From the NCBI GenBank assembly GCA_001986395.2, contig MQVO02000011.1, positions 434,001-498,000 on the forward strand: a stretch of 64,000 bases of DNA, given 5' to 3'. Shown here piece by piece: positions 10,301 through 20,504 of this stretch (position 1 is its first letter; each line of letters starts with the position of its first letter). The notes beneath the pieces were generated by a model. That model was not told the DNA's origin. It searched no databases and was given only the letters and a program-made list of their open reading frames with translations. Made by a program: the position numbers and the translations under genes. The DNA comes from Irpex lacteus (Eukaryota; Basidiomycota; Agaricomycetes; Polyporales; Irpicaceae).

Positions 10301-11718
10301 CTAGTCCACGATGATCACCTCAACCTCACCCCGCGCCAGTGCCGCATAGTACCTATCGAGGGCCTCTCTTTTGGAGCGGCAGCCCTTGTGCTTAGCACCC
10401 GTCACGCACTGAGTAAGGGGAGCAACCCGCAACCTGATATGGATTAGTAATGAGACATTCAAGATACAGACGAGTTGACTTACCAATCTGAGTACACACC
10501 GGTATGCCCCTTGCCCGCGATAACGACGTACCACGCCTTTTTCCGATAGACATGATCCTCAGGATCGGACTCATAACCATAATTGTCGACCAAATCTAGA
10601 AATACTGTCAGCGAATGTCATGGTAAGAACTAATATACTTACATTCCCGCATTGTCTGGCTGCGGAAAGTGTCCGCCGACCAGTCGGACCAGAACGAAGG
10701 TGACGAGGGTGACACGTCAGATGGAACCGAGGACGAGCCACGCGGCGGACTCCAGCCTCTGGAGGACGAGGGAGATGGTCGCGGCGCAGAGAAGGCGCTC
10801 TTTGCCTGCTTGCGAGAGGCGAGTCGGGGCGTTGAAGGAGGTCTAGGGGCAACGGAGAATGGTGGCCCCAGGGATGCAGTCTCGGCCTGAGGGTGCGAGC
10901 CCCCAAAGACTGATGGGCTGGGGCAGACAAAGGGGTCATCATCGCTTTGCAGGGTCGGGTCAGTTTGACGAGTCGGACTCAACACAGGGTGTGGTATACG
11001 GGGAGATGGATCGCATTCCCCGTTAATGCGTGCGAACACTGCGCCGGGACCGTCGGGATAAGGGGCACGGTGGGCAGTCTCAATGTAGCTCAGGACTTCC
11101 GAGGTGGCAGTACCAGTGCTGCGAGCTGCAGGTGTTGGGGTGGCGGGTTCGTTTTTTGGGTAGTCAGGGCTGGATGGGGGCTCTGAGGTTACCGTCAGAT
11201 TGAAGACTGATACTAGTATAAAAAAGGAAATGGACTTACGTGTTTCCGGGGAGGAATCTTCAACCACTACCGGTTCCCGGCTTACAACGACAACACGACG
11301 ACCTCCTCTCGTAGGCGTGCGGTTGGCGGTGTCTATGATGAATTCCGAAACGTCGATGTTGAGACTTGCTCGAACATAACCACTGAGCCGCATGATTGAG
11401 TCAGTAGTGCCTAAACAAAGGGTCAGTGGCGAACAAATTACAAAACATGCTCATACCGGGGGACGGAGACCTAGAGCGACTGCGCTGAGACGGTACGTGA
11501 CGACTTGCGTGCTGGCGACGAGGTGTGCGAGATCCATTGTCGCTGCGGGGGGTCGTGTTATTGCGATACCCTGCATCACGACGGGATGGCCCGGTGTTGG
11601 ATCTTCTATCCTGAGCAGATGCGCCCTCTTCATTGTCCTGTCGAGCAGTGTGACGAGGGGGAGGGTGGCGGGATTCCTTAGACTCCGGGCGAGAGACACC
11701 GAAGGGTAGCTCGGTCAT
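10301..11718 (-). CDS. Transposon cargo protein with C-terminal RNase H1/viroplasmin-type domain
   Basis: Five exons join in frame to 413 aa: 11718-11457, 11410-11240, 11206-10643, 10595-10484 and 10433-10301. About the first 85 residues are Arg/Ser/Pro-rich and disordered. A short ordered piece (RLSGYVRASLNIDVSEFII) follows, then a long Pro/Ser-rich linker. The final roughly 70 residues read KAWYVVIAGKGHTGVYSDW, then CVTGAKHKGCRSKREALDRYY. This fits the RNase H1 N-terminal hybrid-binding (viroplasmin-like) fold: aromatic-V-x-x-G-x-x-x-G-hydrophobic-Y-x-x-W, V-x-G-A-x-x-K-x, then eeA. Such modules bind RNA-DNA hybrids or nucleic acid. No RNase H catalytic domain follows. It may help transposition or be passenger DNA; that is inference. 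The exon 3 acceptor has a second in-frame choice 8 bases upstream. Confidence 0.7.
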
Positions 11719-11862
11719 GGTGGAAACGAGCTGAGTGACGAGACGCGCAACCGGCCGTATTTAAGGGGCTCGGGGTATTAGCAGTCCGACCTAAACAAAG
11801 AAGCAAAATTAGTGTCGTTACATCTCACCTTCCCACGAACACGTTGCACCCCAGAAAACCCC

Positions 11863-14373
11863 ATGACCCAAAGCTGGGCAACCCCCGAGCAGCTTGAGTG
11901 GCTTAGAGCTCAGAAAGATAGATTCTTGAAGGCCCGCGAGACTGGCACGCTGGAAACATGGTACACCACGATGTACCAGGCGTGGTTTGACCGCTACCCA
12001 GAGTCCGAGCCATCATCTGAAGAAGTCAAGGCGGCAGGAGGTGATGCCAGCAAAGCCGCCGAGACGCGACGCGCTGGCAGAGAGAAGGTAAGTCGAAGTC
12101 TATTATAATATTAAAATGCAACTCACCTCTGCGTACCAGCAATTGTACTATTGGTACAATAACCACTACCGTGTGAACGCCGTCGGAACGACAAAGCAGA
12201 AGATTTTGCCCATCGGCCAGAAAAGTCGCAAGCCGCACCTGTTCCAGGCGTATATCAAGTTGCATGGCAAGCGGGTACTCCCCATTATCCGCGAGCGATG
12301 GAAGCAGAAACTTGAGGAGGCCGAGAACGAGAAGTCTCACAAAGACTACATCGCGTTCCAGAGCGCTTGCGCGAAAGAGTTGTTTGAGGAGGAGCCGGTT
12401 GAGATCAAGGATATGGTGACACGGTTCCGCGAAACCGGCTTGCTACCCACGGACGTTGAAGACGATAGTACCCCAGAGATAAAAGAGCTGCGTGCAAAGC
12501 AACAGTAAGTGGAGGAGTTGTTAAAGGAAGTATAAGCATACTTACATGTGCGTAGGGCTATTGACAACATTCCTAATACGGTCGCTGCGTGTTTGAAAGA
12601 TATCCATAGATTGACGGGCTGGGTCGGCTCAATCTTGTTAGGAGGCCCTGACGCGCGCACCGGTGCTTATAGGACTCTTTCGTAAGTTGAGTTAGTCTTA
12701 CAATGTCATTAGCTTACCCGTGGGTTAGGTATCATGTTGGAACTACCTTGAACGCTGGGTACCGGATTGACCAGGCCGATAACACCTGGGGCGTATTTGA
12801 GGAGGCCTACGAGAAGTTCGTACCAAAGTGTTATAGTAAGTACCGGTATGCAGCGCCCATGTGCAAAGACTTACCGAGTTATAGAGCCAGGCACCGCGAA
12901 GGAGATGCATCAACTATATGCGGAATCTGGCAGTCGCCAAAGCACCCCCGCCACCTCTACAAGGGAAAACTCACCTGCGGTAACAAACACCGCCGCCACA
13001 GAGCAACACGAGCGGCCACCAGAAAACACAGCTACGAGTGGCGGTGGACAAGGTTCCTCGTTCGAGGACATTGAGTTGGAGCGCGAACGCCGTATACAAG
13101 AGAACCTGCAGTTGATGAAGGATCTCGACCTGCAGAATCCGGTCCCATCGTCTACCGGGAAACCTTCTAAGCCTTCAACGAAATCGAAGTCGGCGGCACG
13201 GGTGCCGCCGCCGCCATCCAGCCGTGTGACGCGAAGCAAGTAAGTTCCTGTGAAATGGTACCTGTTGATCAATCTAATGTTGTCATTAGGGATACGATTA
13301 AGGATCACGCACCTGCGGGACAAGATAATCAAGTACCTCCCCCACCCGATAATGCAGCATCCGCCGCCGCCAACGACGCATCCGCCGCCGCCAACGACGC
13401 ATCCGCCGCCGCCAACGACGCATCCGGCGCCACCAACGACGCATTGCCCTCCACCAACGACGCATCGCCCTCCACCAACAACCCCTCCGCCACCACCAAC
13501 GATACGTCCGCCACCACCAACGATACGTCCGCCACCACCAACGATACGTCCGCCGCCGCCAGCGACACATCGTCTGGAGCTGACTCAGCTGCTGTCAATG
13601 ACGACACAGACCAACCAAGTGGTCAATCGACTGACGTACCGGCTGGCCAAGCACAGCCCTCCCCTTCGTCGTCGTCGCCCTCCTCGAACCCTGACGTGAT
13701 GTCCCCAGCTTCCGTCCAACCGTCAACCCAATCAGGCCCCGCAACGCCTGGCTCGTCGTTGTTGCCACCTGGTTCTGCCAACATCACTCAGCTTGAGACA
13801 CCGGTGTGGTGGACAACTGCAGAAACGTACCTGAAGGGTCTGTCCACCAACGTGGCGTGGCAAGAGCTGTGCACCGTTTGGATGGAACACGAACGGCGGC
13901 TGAATTTCCCGGATGGATCGATCTGCAATCGAATCTTGACCGATGGACGACCCGTCGAGGTGCGCGAATGGGTGAGAGATGCTCGTCAGTATGACAAGCC
14001 ACCGGTTATAGAGAGTCCGCAAGACTACGGAGAGCGTTGGAGGACTTGGTGGAAGAAGTTGCAGCCCAGTTGGAGGGGAACATCGTGGCCACCATCCAAG
14101 ACGCTTCCAGATGCGCAGGACAACTGTAAGTGGGGGACACTTGACCGAGCGGGTTGTAACGGCATTTTCACTGTCGTCCTGTCGTTGGGCTGGTGGTTGT
14201 CGGCGGCAGTGGGAGCAGGCGACGACATGCTGAGCGAGGTGCAAGTGGCGGTGGAAGATGTCAAGTGGGTGATGACCACGATGGCCCAATCGCTTGGTAA
14301 GCGCCAAGCACCGAGCGCCTTGAACCGAAAGACAAAGAAGGCTCGCAAGACAATGTCGTTCCCAAGGCCTTAG
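11863..14373 (+). CDS. Trp-rich accessory protein of the KDZ element (unknown function)
   Basis: Six exons join in frame to 753 aa: 11863-12087, 12140-12504, 12556-12681, 12729-12835, 12885-13239 and 13290-14373. The start is the ATG before TQSWATPEQLEWL. The N-terminal 320 residues are helical, with a WATPEQLEWL..FLKARETG..WF block and a basic KQLYYW segment; I infer nucleic-acid binding. The middle holds an Ala/Ser/Thr/Asn/Asp repeat of seven residues (NDASAAA, NDTSATT) coded by a 21-bp minisatellite. The C-terminus has WQELCTVWMEHERRL, GRPVEVREWVRDAR, RWRTWWKKLQPSWRG and AGCNGIFTVVLSLGWW. I have an impression that similar proteins accompany KDZ elements in other mushrooms, but could not check this. 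It faces away from the cargo gene on the opposite strand, 144 bp start to start, so the two could share a promoter. Confidence 0.8.
13351..13570 (+). repeat. 21-bp coding minisatellite
   Basis: About ten in-frame copies of a unit like AACGACGCATCCGCCGCC plus one codon encode the NDASAAA/NDTSATT repeat in the 753-aa accessory protein. Neighbouring copies are nearly identical, suggesting recent slippage. Confidence 0.9.
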
Positions 14374-14689
14374 GCTGCGCATATATATGGTCGATCATTT
14401 TTTTCTTTATCAATACTTAATTGTCGTCTCGCTAACCTTTCGAAAGTGCGTCCATCATTATTTATGTATACATTATATCACAGACACCATCGTTTACTGT
14501 ACATACTCTTTGTTCTTCGTCGTACATATTTTGAATACCCGTCTATAGTGCATACAATATATCTGATTTGTAATGTATGAGTGAGGCGAACATGGTAGAC
14601 TTCTGTCTGTGGCCAACGCCACAAAGCTGCATAACCATATTAGGAAATATAAGGACAGGCGCTATGACCAGAGCGAACGAAAAGCCTTA

Positions 14690-16310
14690 CTACTACTCCC
14701 TGCGCCTGCGTTACAAGACTTCCGATGTGTACTACTCTGATGGTCACCACAAGGGCGTGGGTATTGTATTACAAGATATGCGGTGCATGCTACAAACCCC
14801 AAGTACGTACTTACTCTACAATACCTCGCTGAGCTAAACTACAAGGTCCTGGACAAGTACTACAAGGCTGTAGACAACTACTACAGGGCCCTCGGCAGCT
14901 GCTACATCCTGGACGGACGACTACTACAGGGCCCTAGACGACGACTACAAGGCTTTAGACGACTACTACAGGGCCCTAGACGGCTACTACAGGGCCCTAG
15001 ACGACTACTACAGGGCCCTAGACAACGACTACAAGGCTGTAGACGGCTACTACAAGGCTGCAGACAACGACTACAGGGCCCTAGACGACTATTACAGGGC
15101 CCTAGACGGCTGCTACAGGGCCCTAGACGACGACTACAAGGCCCTCGACAGCTGCTACATCCTGGACGGACGACTACTACAGGGCCCCGGGCAACCCTTA
15201 CAGGGCCCGGACAACTACTACAGGGCCTTAGACGGCTACTACAGGGCCCTAGACGACTACTACAGAGCCCTAGACGACGACTACAAGGCTGTAGACGGCT
15301 ACTACAAGGCTGCAGACGACGACTACAAGGCCCTAGATGACTACTACAGGGCCCTAGACGGCTACTACAGGGCCCCGGACAACTACTACAGGGCCCTAGA
15401 CGGCTACTGCAAGGCTGCAGACGACGACTACAGGGCCCTAGACGACTACTACAGGACCCTAGACGGCTACTACAGGACCCTAGACGACGACTACAAGGCT
15501 GTAGACGGCTACTACAAGGCTGCAGACGACGACTACAAGGCCCTCGACAGCTGCTACATCCTGGACGGACGACTACTACAGGGCCCCGGACAACTACTAC
15601 AGGGCCCCGGACGACTACTACAGGGCCCCGGACAACTACTACAGGGCCCTAGACAGCTACTACAAGGCTGCAGACGACGACTACAGGGCCCTAGCACAGG
15701 GCCCCGGACGACTACTACAATGCCCTAAACGATAACTACAAGGTCCTGGAAGACGACTACAAGTGTGCAGCGAGCTCAGTTACAAGGCCCTAGAAGCTAC
15801 TACAAGGTACTAGACGACAACTACAAGACTCTAGACGACTACTACAAGCCCCTGGACGAAGACTACAAGCCTTGAACGACGGCTACTACAAGATCCTGGA
15901 CGACGACTACAACGCCTATACATGTATTACAATACCCCATGGACGACGACTACAAGCCGCTGGATCATGACCACAAGCCCCCGGACCATGACCACAAGCT
16001 TCTGGACGACGCCGCTTACAAGCCCTTGGACAACTACTACAACGCCCTCGACACCTACTACAAGTACCTAGGAATATATTACAATACCCCCTGCACGTTG
16101 ACTACAAGCCCCTGGATAACGACTACAAGCCCCCGGACGAAGACGACAAGCCCCTGGACGACAACTACAAGCTCTCAGACGACGATTACAAGCCCCTTGA
16201 GCTACGCTACAAGGCCCTGGACGGCTACTACAACTATCTAGGCATGTTCTACAATACTTACTACAATGCTCTAGACACACACTACAATGCTCACTAACGC
16301 GTGCTACGAC
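14690..16310 (-). repeat. Subterminal tandem array, right arm (21-bp units)
   Basis: Many units of GACTACTACAGGGCCCTAGAC and variants are the reverse complement of the left-arm motif. The central stretch (14900-15700) is more homogeneous than anything in the left arm, and contains higher-order blocks, for example the repeated GCTGCTACATCCTGGACGGA at about 14899, 15150 and 15550. An open frame at 14783-15340 is a by-product of the period. Confidence 0.9.
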
Positions 16311-16431
16311 AATATAGGCATTGTATTACAAGCATGGTAGGCAGAGGGCATATCTACAATGACCAGGACTAATGCCACAGTTTACGTGGACAAGAGTCCA
16401 GAATTGTACTACAATCCTGTTTACTACTACT
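16195..16431 (-). repeat. Right terminal inverted repeat
   Basis: This mirrors the left end and finishes GTTTACTACTACT at 16431, immediately before the duplicated target GATGCCCTC. In the outer 180 bases one base differs from the left end (near 2042 and its partner near 16353). Confidence 0.9.
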
Positions 16432-16440
16432 GATGCCCTC
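16432..16440. repeat. Right target-site duplication of the KDZ element
   Basis: GATGCCCTC repeats 1955-1963 exactly, and is followed by GGTATGTTCC as in the unoccupied repeat copy 2. Confidence 0.9.
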
Positions 16441-16580
16441 GGTATGTTCCAAGACTTCGGAGCAATCACCACTCACACTCTCGGGAACCCCAATTTACCG
16501 ATGATTTCGCCATTTTCCGCACTTTTTTCTGACAGATAGGCAGCAAATACAAGGGTACTCGTCGATGTTGGATTCCTTAT
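16441..16580 (+). repeat. Dispersed repeat copy 1, right part
   Basis: This continues the repeat broken by the transposon. GGTATGTTCC, ACTTCGG, GAACCCCAAT and ATACAAGGGTA occur in the same order as at 19636-19760 in copy 2. Confidence 0.7.
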
Positions 16581-17463
16581 GGAATGCGACAATCTGATTC
16601 GACTCTAGCTGCTCCAGAATATTTCGCATATCAAAAGGGTGCACCCGTCCCTTGCCTGTTACTCAGCGTGCGTTCCCGTTCTATTTTGATGTATATCAGT
16701 CATTTGCTATCACACTTTCAGCTTGAAGTACGTCCATTTGTCACGCCTTGCGACGATAATACATGCTGACGCTGTATTTTTGACAGTGCTCCCCTCACGT
16801 TGGCTACTAGTCATGCTTCGTGTATACCTTCGCTGCAGAGCGCAGTGTCAGACACATTCTCGTCGCCTTTGCTTAAGGATGTAATGCGTGAAAGGATGAC
16901 ATATCACAATGCGAGTCCATCATTCAGTCGTTGTACACGTACGGGAAAGCAGGAGGCCAAGGTTGAGACTCGGGCTAAGTAACTACCAACAGTCCAAACG
17001 AAGTCACGTACTAGTAGTTCTACTAGGCGTTCCAGCCTCTGTTAGACGAAGAGCAAGACATGAAGAAGAAGGCGAACATAACAACAAACACGACGACGAC
17101 GACGGAAACGAGAACGGCAAAGATAAGGAAAACGACAACAAAATCACACGACGAGTAAAACGAGGACGACGACCAAGACGACAACAACAACGAAGACGAC
17201 GAATAAGACACCAATAATAGCGAAGACCACGAATAAGACGCCAATAACAGCGAAGACGAAGACGACAACGAAGATAAGTTACGCGCGACTACACTCCAGA
17301 AACTTCTGGGTAAAGTGGAAGGAAAGAGTATTGACTCGAAGGAGAAGAAAAGTCATGGTCCCCACAGAAGATGTTGGCCTAGCGCATCCATCGTTAGGTT
17401 ATGAATGCAGATAGATAACGGAAGGCTTTGCTCACCATAGAGGAGCGATAGGCCGTGTCGACC
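16581..17463. other. Intergenic with Asp/Asn-type codon low complexity
   Basis: No gene is seen. From about 17040 to 17280 the plus strand is a purine-rich run of GAC, AAC, GAA and AGA triplets (for example ACGACGACGACGGAAACGAG). It yields Ser-rich or charged open frames without further features. Confidence 0.5.
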
Positions 17464-17703
17464 TCATGCGATAACGCAGAAGAATACCGCGCCGCCGCTA
17501 TTCTGCCCGTTCTGCGAGTGCTCGTAGTCGAAAGGAACGGTAGTACTCTGGCCGCCAACATCCACCTGCGCGTTTGAAGTTCCTCCAGTGGAGGTGTTGC
17601 GGCATTGCATCATCGTCTGTCGAGCGAGTATCTCCCGTACACTGAGGCTCTCGTCGATGGTGAGAGGTTGAGAAGCGCTGCTCGAGTTTGTGTACGCGTC
17701 CAT
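17464..17703 (-). CDS. Mating pheromone precursor (79 aa, CaaX CVIA)
   Basis: A single exon encodes a 79-residue precursor starting MDAYTNSSSASQPL and ending DYEHSQNGQNSGGAVFFC plus VIA. Basidiomycete pheromone precursors are 40-100 aa, end in a CaaX box and carry a charged pair (here EH) 10-15 residues before the Cys, where the mature peptide is cut. All three features are present. The expected mature product is a short farnesylated, carboxymethylated peptide of about 14-16 residues exported by a STE6-type transporter. A TATA box (TATATAA on the minus strand, 17822-17816) lies about 113 bp upstream of the ATG, much like the second complete precursor. It is the closest relative of the partial gene at 1-36. 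Which receptor it activates cannot be told from sequence. Confidence 0.9.
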   Translation of the reverse strand: MDAYTNSSSASQPLTIDESLSVREILARQTMMQCRNTSTGGTSNAQVDVGGQSTTVPFDYEHSQNGQNSGGAVFFCVIA

Positions 17704-17815
17704 TGCTGAGTGAGGTGTGTAGGGTTGATGAGTGGTGACTCGGAGGACTGGTGAAGGGCTCGGGGGTGAAGGGCCGGAGAAGACTGGAGGGGACCATGTC
17801 GTGGCTTAAAGGGCC

Positions 17816-17822
17816 TTATATA
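17816..17822 (-). promoter_or_regulatory. TATA box of the pheromone gene at 17464-17703
   Basis: TATATAA on the minus strand, about 113 bp before the ATG. The other complete pheromone gene has TATAAATA about 120 bp before its ATG. Confidence 0.6.
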
Positions 17823-18454
17823 CCCGCGAAGTAAGGGGTTTAATCACAATTATGTTCCTGGCGAGTTCGTCGCTGTAAGTGCATCGCATGATCCGGACTC
17901 TTGGTTTCGGGGTGGTCCCGCCAGCCGCCAGCGTTATCATAGGCCTAAGTCCGCTCGGCAGGGCTGTTCATGCGGTCTAGATATGTGTGAGGTGGAGAAA
18001 TTTTTTGGTTTAAATTCTCTCCTTAGATAGCTGTCTAGAACAGATGAGCAGAGCAACCTGGGGTGAGAATGGCTTCGGGACTTCAGGTTCGTTTGGAGTA
18101 CCGTCTATATGCAAAGGGTATGGATAAACCGACCCACGGCGTGTTGTGTTTGAGCGTGAAACCCTAAGCAATGAGCTCAGATGCTGGCAGCACCAGCTAC
18201 ATGGAGCGACAACATACACAGTACAGCATCAGCATGTCCAAATTGTGTCTAAGACGTTTCTTGTTCTCATATGGTTCGAACTCGGGACTCTGGCCTTCGT
18301 GCGTTGGATTCGTGACTCCTCCTTACTACCCTCAGTTTCAGACACTTAAACATGCATAAATTTCTTCATACTGAAAGCTTAAAGTCCTGATACTGCTGTC
18401 GAGTTCATAACAGTGAATGTTCTTCTCTCTTCGAATTGTAGCATAGTGACCGAT
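17823..18454. other. Intergenic, no gene recognised
   Basis: Nothing coding is supported. CACAAT at 17845-17850, just beyond the TATA box, resembles an HMG-box core and has a counterpart before the 22067 pheromone gene. The motif is short. Confidence 0.35.
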
Positions 18455-19790
18455 GACGTCACTAAGATTAACTTGCCAGATTGACTGTGGCGGAAGCATC
18501 GGGTGAGATGGTCATTTAGCGCCAGCACAGGAGCGCTTCAACATGCGCGCTTGCTACCTCTTCCAACTCTCAACGCGACATAAGTACAACATTCTCAAAT
18601 CTCCAAGGCAAGTAGCGCAAGTGGAAGCTTGAAGAACGCAATAACTTTGGGCGGTAGGTATGCTTCACCTGACCGCAAGTATTTGATCGACTGACGCGAA
18701 TTTAGGGGTTATTTCAGAACATGTCAGTTTCTCCGAAGTTGGCAGGAACAACCATCCATCCCGCTAGGCCTCGGCCGCATTGCTCCCAATGTTACTGAGC
18801 AATGCAAGTATAGGCTATTGGTACTAGTTTTCAGGTGCTTACTGATCGAGGAACTTCATGTTTCGGCCTTTGTGTGGCCACTGCCAGTGGCCGTGGCGGC
18901 GGCCACCGACAGCTGCTGCGCCCGAACTGCACACGCTCGAGCTCATGATCAGCCTTACAGAAGCGGTTAATAGAGTCTATGACTTTAGATGTTGAGAAAC
19001 GAGGCTCGTATGGTGACACAGGTGCGTAATTGTTCCGAACATCAATTTAGGGCCTAACTGACGCTGACGCCACCATATAACGGTTCATCCGTTATGCCAG
19101 CACTTTCTCCTGAAGAGAGTGACTGGAATAGTTGCGGATGCCAGCAAGTATTTGGGGTCTAGCACAGCTATAGCATGCCCTCGTACTCGGAAGCTGTGTC
19201 GTTCCGCGTGAGTTTCACTTTTTTACTTGTCATGGTGTGCTCGTACGCGTACTGATCGAACAGACCCAGACAGCTTTCCCATAGGCGAAATTTCCGGGTA
19301 AATTGCTTCACATCGGCCTCCCTGCACGGTACAAACAAGACGCCATCGTATCAACTCGACTCCTGCTGCATCGAACCGATGAGGGGGAGCATGTCTCATC
19401 GCCGCACCGCACCGCGTCGGCCGGTCTAGTCGTCGTTATCCTGAACTTTATCGCGTTATATTTCCTAACAGAGAAAAGTCATCTGCTTCACTCGCGATCA
19501 ATATGCGAGGGAGGCGTAAACTGATGAGCTGATTATCTAGGAATTGTGTTCCGCATTTTTTTCGCACTCCTCAGCGATCAACATTGACGCCACATGCAAC
19601 GTTCCTTAGTGACCTTGTATTCGCGCGATGCGTTCGGTATGTTCCCGAACTTCGGGAACGAGCGCCACTCTCACTGTGGAACCCCAATCTATGGATTATT
19701 GCGCCGCTTCCCGTACCTTTCCCGGTAGCTCGAGAATACAAGGGTAGTCAGCAATGTTCGATTGCTCGACATTGAAGATGTTGTCGGCGC
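18455..19790 (+). repeat. Dispersed repeat copy 2 (unoccupied by the transposon)
   Basis: Collinear with 775-1954 plus 16441-16580. It keeps a single GATGCGTTC at 19627-19635 where copy 1 holds the 14.5-kb element and its duplicated target, which makes it a paralogous empty site. Identity by eye is moderate, with many small indels. Open frames inside it are short and not shared with copy 1. Confidence 0.75.
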
Positions 19791-20504
19791 AGATCTAGTC
19801 TCTTGGAGGTCGTTACACGTGTCCTTGATTGACGTGCGCAATTCTCTGTGCCGTTCTACCGCGTATTATTTTATTATCTTTGATAGATCCGAATGGCCTT
19901 TAAGGCCAACCTGGCCGCCACGCAGTCCCAGTGTGCGCAGGCAAACGTGTCACCGCGCCAACATATAGACTGCTAATTACTGTTGGAGCTGCAGCTCTGA
20001 GTATGACAGTGCAGAATACAAAGGACACAGAAGAGAATATTTGCGGCCGCCATCCCCATCACGTTGGCCGCCGTGTGGCGCTATCGGAAACCTTCTAACT
20101 GAGCTACAACTTGCGGTGAAAACTGAGCACATGCCGGAAGCCCGGCTAGACAGAGCATCCCGCCTTTGAAATTTGACATGAGAACCGAATCGACGGGCAG
20201 CAGACGGTCGACAGTGCACCTCTAGAGCAGTGACCAGCAGGTGCCATTGGTCTTCACGGGGATTCCCCCGCGTTAGGACCCCAAACTCCCGCCTCATGTT
20301 CTTGGCGCCTATAGGCCAGCGCGCAGGGTCGGGGAGCCTCATGTTCTAGCGAGTGGCCTGTGCCCTTCTTTCGCATGTTCTCATCGTCCGGGATCAATGT
20401 GTCTCGTATACTGCAACTTCTTGTACTGCAGTGTAATGTCGTTTATAAACGACGGTGCACTCTCCTTTGAGTGAGGACGTACAGTATCGAGAAGAATCGG
20501 CGTT
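19791..20504. other. Intergenic, no gene recognised
   Basis: A 121-codon frame on the minus strand (19977-20342) has basic composition and no recognisable motif. I see no reason to call it a gene. Confidence 0.4.

Larger units (their letters stand above)
1964..16431. mobile_element. KDZ-type DNA transposon, 14.5 kb, apparently intact
   Basis: Terminal inverted repeats begin AGTAGTAGTAAACAGG on the left, with the reverse complement at 16431. Over the outer roughly 180 bases I found one mismatch between the two ends. Inside lie long 21-bp-unit arrays in opposite orientation, a full-length KDZ transposase gene (4258-8013, -), a gene with an RNase H1/viroplasmin-like domain (10301-11718, -) and a Trp-rich accessory gene (11863-14373, +). 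All three reading frames are open across every intron. The element interrupts dispersed-repeat copy 1 and sits between two pheromone genes. KDZ elements (Kyakuja, Dileera, Zisupton) are a known class of cut-and-paste transposon abundant in basidiomycetes. I cannot assign it to a named sublineage. Confidence 0.93.

Noticed and set aside
13298..13607. Trp/Arg-rich and Val/Ala-rich minus-strand frames
   Set aside because: Shadows of the 21-bp coding minisatellite of the accessory gene.
14783..15340. 185-codon frame of LLQGPRR repeats in the right array
   Set aside because: Same cause as above; it is the 21-bp unit read in one frame.
1964..16431. A TET/JBP dioxygenase gene as cargo
   Set aside because: Such genes are known companions of some KDZ elements, so I looked for one; none of the three genes shows the HxD..H dioxygenase motif.
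17023..17268. Ser/Leu-rich 81-codon minus-strand frame
   Set aside because: Low-complexity product of GAC/AAC-type triplets; no other support.
18260..18300. GGTTCGAACTC word resembling a tRNA T-arm
   Set aside because: No matching acceptor, D-arm or anticodon arm could be folded around it.
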